Assembly (NCBI RefSeq): GCF_001661265.1
Contig: NW_017567012.1
Coordinates: forward strand, 186,001 to 250,000
DNA length: 64,000 bases
Origin: Saitoella complicata NRRL Y-17804
Taxonomy: Eukaryota; Ascomycota; Saitoellomycetes; Saitoellales; Saitoellaceae
Reading direction: 5' to 3'
Shown: in pieces, positions 63,484 to 64,000 of the stretch
How positions within the stretch are numbered: position 1 is the first letter of the stretch
Layout: every line of letters begins with the position of its first letter
The notes under the pieces: generated by a model
What the model saw: only the letters and a program-made list of their open reading frames with translations
Told to the model about the DNA's origin: nothing
The model's database searches: none
Made by a program: the position numbers and the translations under genes

Positions 63484-64000
63484 TCAAGGACTAGCCGGCG
63501 CATACGACGGCTCCTCATCATCCCCACCCCACGGCGTAGCAGCATCAGTAGCCCCAGGCGTAGGCGCACTGATAGCCCCAGGCGTCTGCACCTGATCCCA
63601 CGGCGCCGCCCTCTCTTGACTGGGACGATCCCACGGCGCAGCCGGCGTTCGGGCAGACGCGTTCCAGGCCGGGGTAGCACCACCATGCATGGGTGTCCGC
63701 GCTGAGGCGTTCCAGGCGGGTGTACGGCCACCGTCGTTCAAGCCATAAGCGGGGGTGCGAGAAGATGCGTTCCAGGCTGGGGTGCGGCCGCCGTCGGCCA
63801 TGGACCAAGCGGGGGTACGCGAGCCTTGAGCCCAAGCAGGCGTACGACCACCATCTCCACCGGCGAAGCCGTTTCCTTGCCATGCAGGGGTCTTAGCAGC
63901 TTGCCAAGCGGGAGTAGCATTCCCCCTCGCCCATGCCGGCGCATCCCTGGGCGCAGCAGATCCTCCTCTGTCTCCACGTCCAAAAGCCCCAGGCGGCCCA
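63484..64000 (-). CDS. SPT5: Spt5 C-terminal repeat region, 5' part beyond window
   Basis: 172 codons of the C-terminus of the transcription elongation factor Spt5 (DSIF); the KOW and NGN domains lie beyond base 64000. After a Gly/Arg-rich stretch (FGRGDRGG), about ten TPAW-type units follow: APAWARG, TPAWQAAK, TPAWQGN, TPAWAQGSR, TPAWSMADGGR, TPAWNASSR, TPAYGLN, TPAWNASAR, TPMHG and TPAWNASAR. The fission yeast Spt5 tail repeats TPAWNSGSK, in which the Thr is phosphorylated by Cdk9. The pattern fits the same target here. A non-repeat acidic tail (WGGDDEEPSYAPASP) ends the protein. Confidence 0.9.
   Translation of the reverse strand, partial: GPPGAFGRGDRGGSAAPRDAPAWARGNATPAWQAAKTPAWQGNGFAGGDGGRTPAWAQGSRTPAWSMADGGRTPAWNASSRTPAYGLNDGGRTPAWNASARTPMHGGATPAWNASARTPAAPWDRPSQERAAPWDQVQTPGAISAPTPGATDAATPWGGDDEEPSYAPASP

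Noticed and set aside
1-64000. Transposable elements, virus-derived sequence or a secondary-metabolite cluster
   Set aside because: No transposase, reverse transcriptase, integrase or capsid-like frames, no terminal repeats of useful length, and no polyketide or peptide synthase genes are present.

Overview
The window is fungal nuclear DNA, about one gene per 2 kb. It holds roughly 30 protein genes on both strands and two tRNA-Gly genes. I see no transposon, viral relic, rRNA gene or CRISPR array. Introns are few per gene and mostly 48-66 nt, with good GT...CTRAY...YAG signals. Fungal markers include a Zn2Cys6 regulator, kynurenine 3-monooxygenase, a Spt5 tail built on TPAW repeats, Swp1 and Bud27/URI. 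A CSL (Su(H)/CBF1-type) factor, a TRAX gene and a coactosin, together with high compactness, suit an ascomycete outside the Saccharomyces group, perhaps an early-diverging one such as Taphrinomycotina. That placement is inference from gene content and was not tested.

1-20 kb: the 5' part of a ZZ zinc-finger membrane protein (cut by the left edge); Map1 and kynurenine monooxygenase sharing a 121-bp divergent promoter; an MFS transporter; tRNA-Gly(GCC); a patatin-type triacylglycerol lipase; Bud27/URI prefoldin; a twin-CX9C mitochondrial protein divergent from a candidate Ame1/CENP-U kinetochore protein; the CSL factor; and mitochondrial ribosomal protein S8.

20-40 kb: ER FKBP; an unknown coiled-coil protein; Swp1 of oligosaccharyltransferase; a tiny one-helix membrane protein divergent from coactosin; a cytochrome b5-acyl-CoA dehydrogenase fusion; an ABCG half-transporter divergent from a Zn2Cys6 regulator; a TMEM70-like mitochondrial protein divergent from an EVE-domain protein; and a 1,274-residue coiled-coil protein carrying a regular ladder of glutamine (QT-like) motifs that resembles a dynein light chain LC8 docking array.

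40-64 kb: Msh6 with a GC-AG intron; mitochondrial aspartyl-tRNA synthetase; pyruvate kinase; TRAX; a Ser/Pro-rich protein; a large diaphanous-type formin whose coding sequence contains a perfect 26-bp inverted repeat; a cytochrome b5-like protein; an FBXO31-like F-box protein; a second, identical tRNA-Gly; a DUF4336 protein; an alpha/beta hydrolase with an unresolved 5' end; and the Spt5 C-terminal repeat domain, cut by the right edge.

Most genes are housekeeping and are not organised in a pathway cluster. The only locally coherent unit is the divergent regulator/ABCG pair. Splice models were built by eye from frame continuity, splice signals and family resemblance. Exon edges inside well conserved proteins are reliable, while start codons are often a choice between nearby ATGs.
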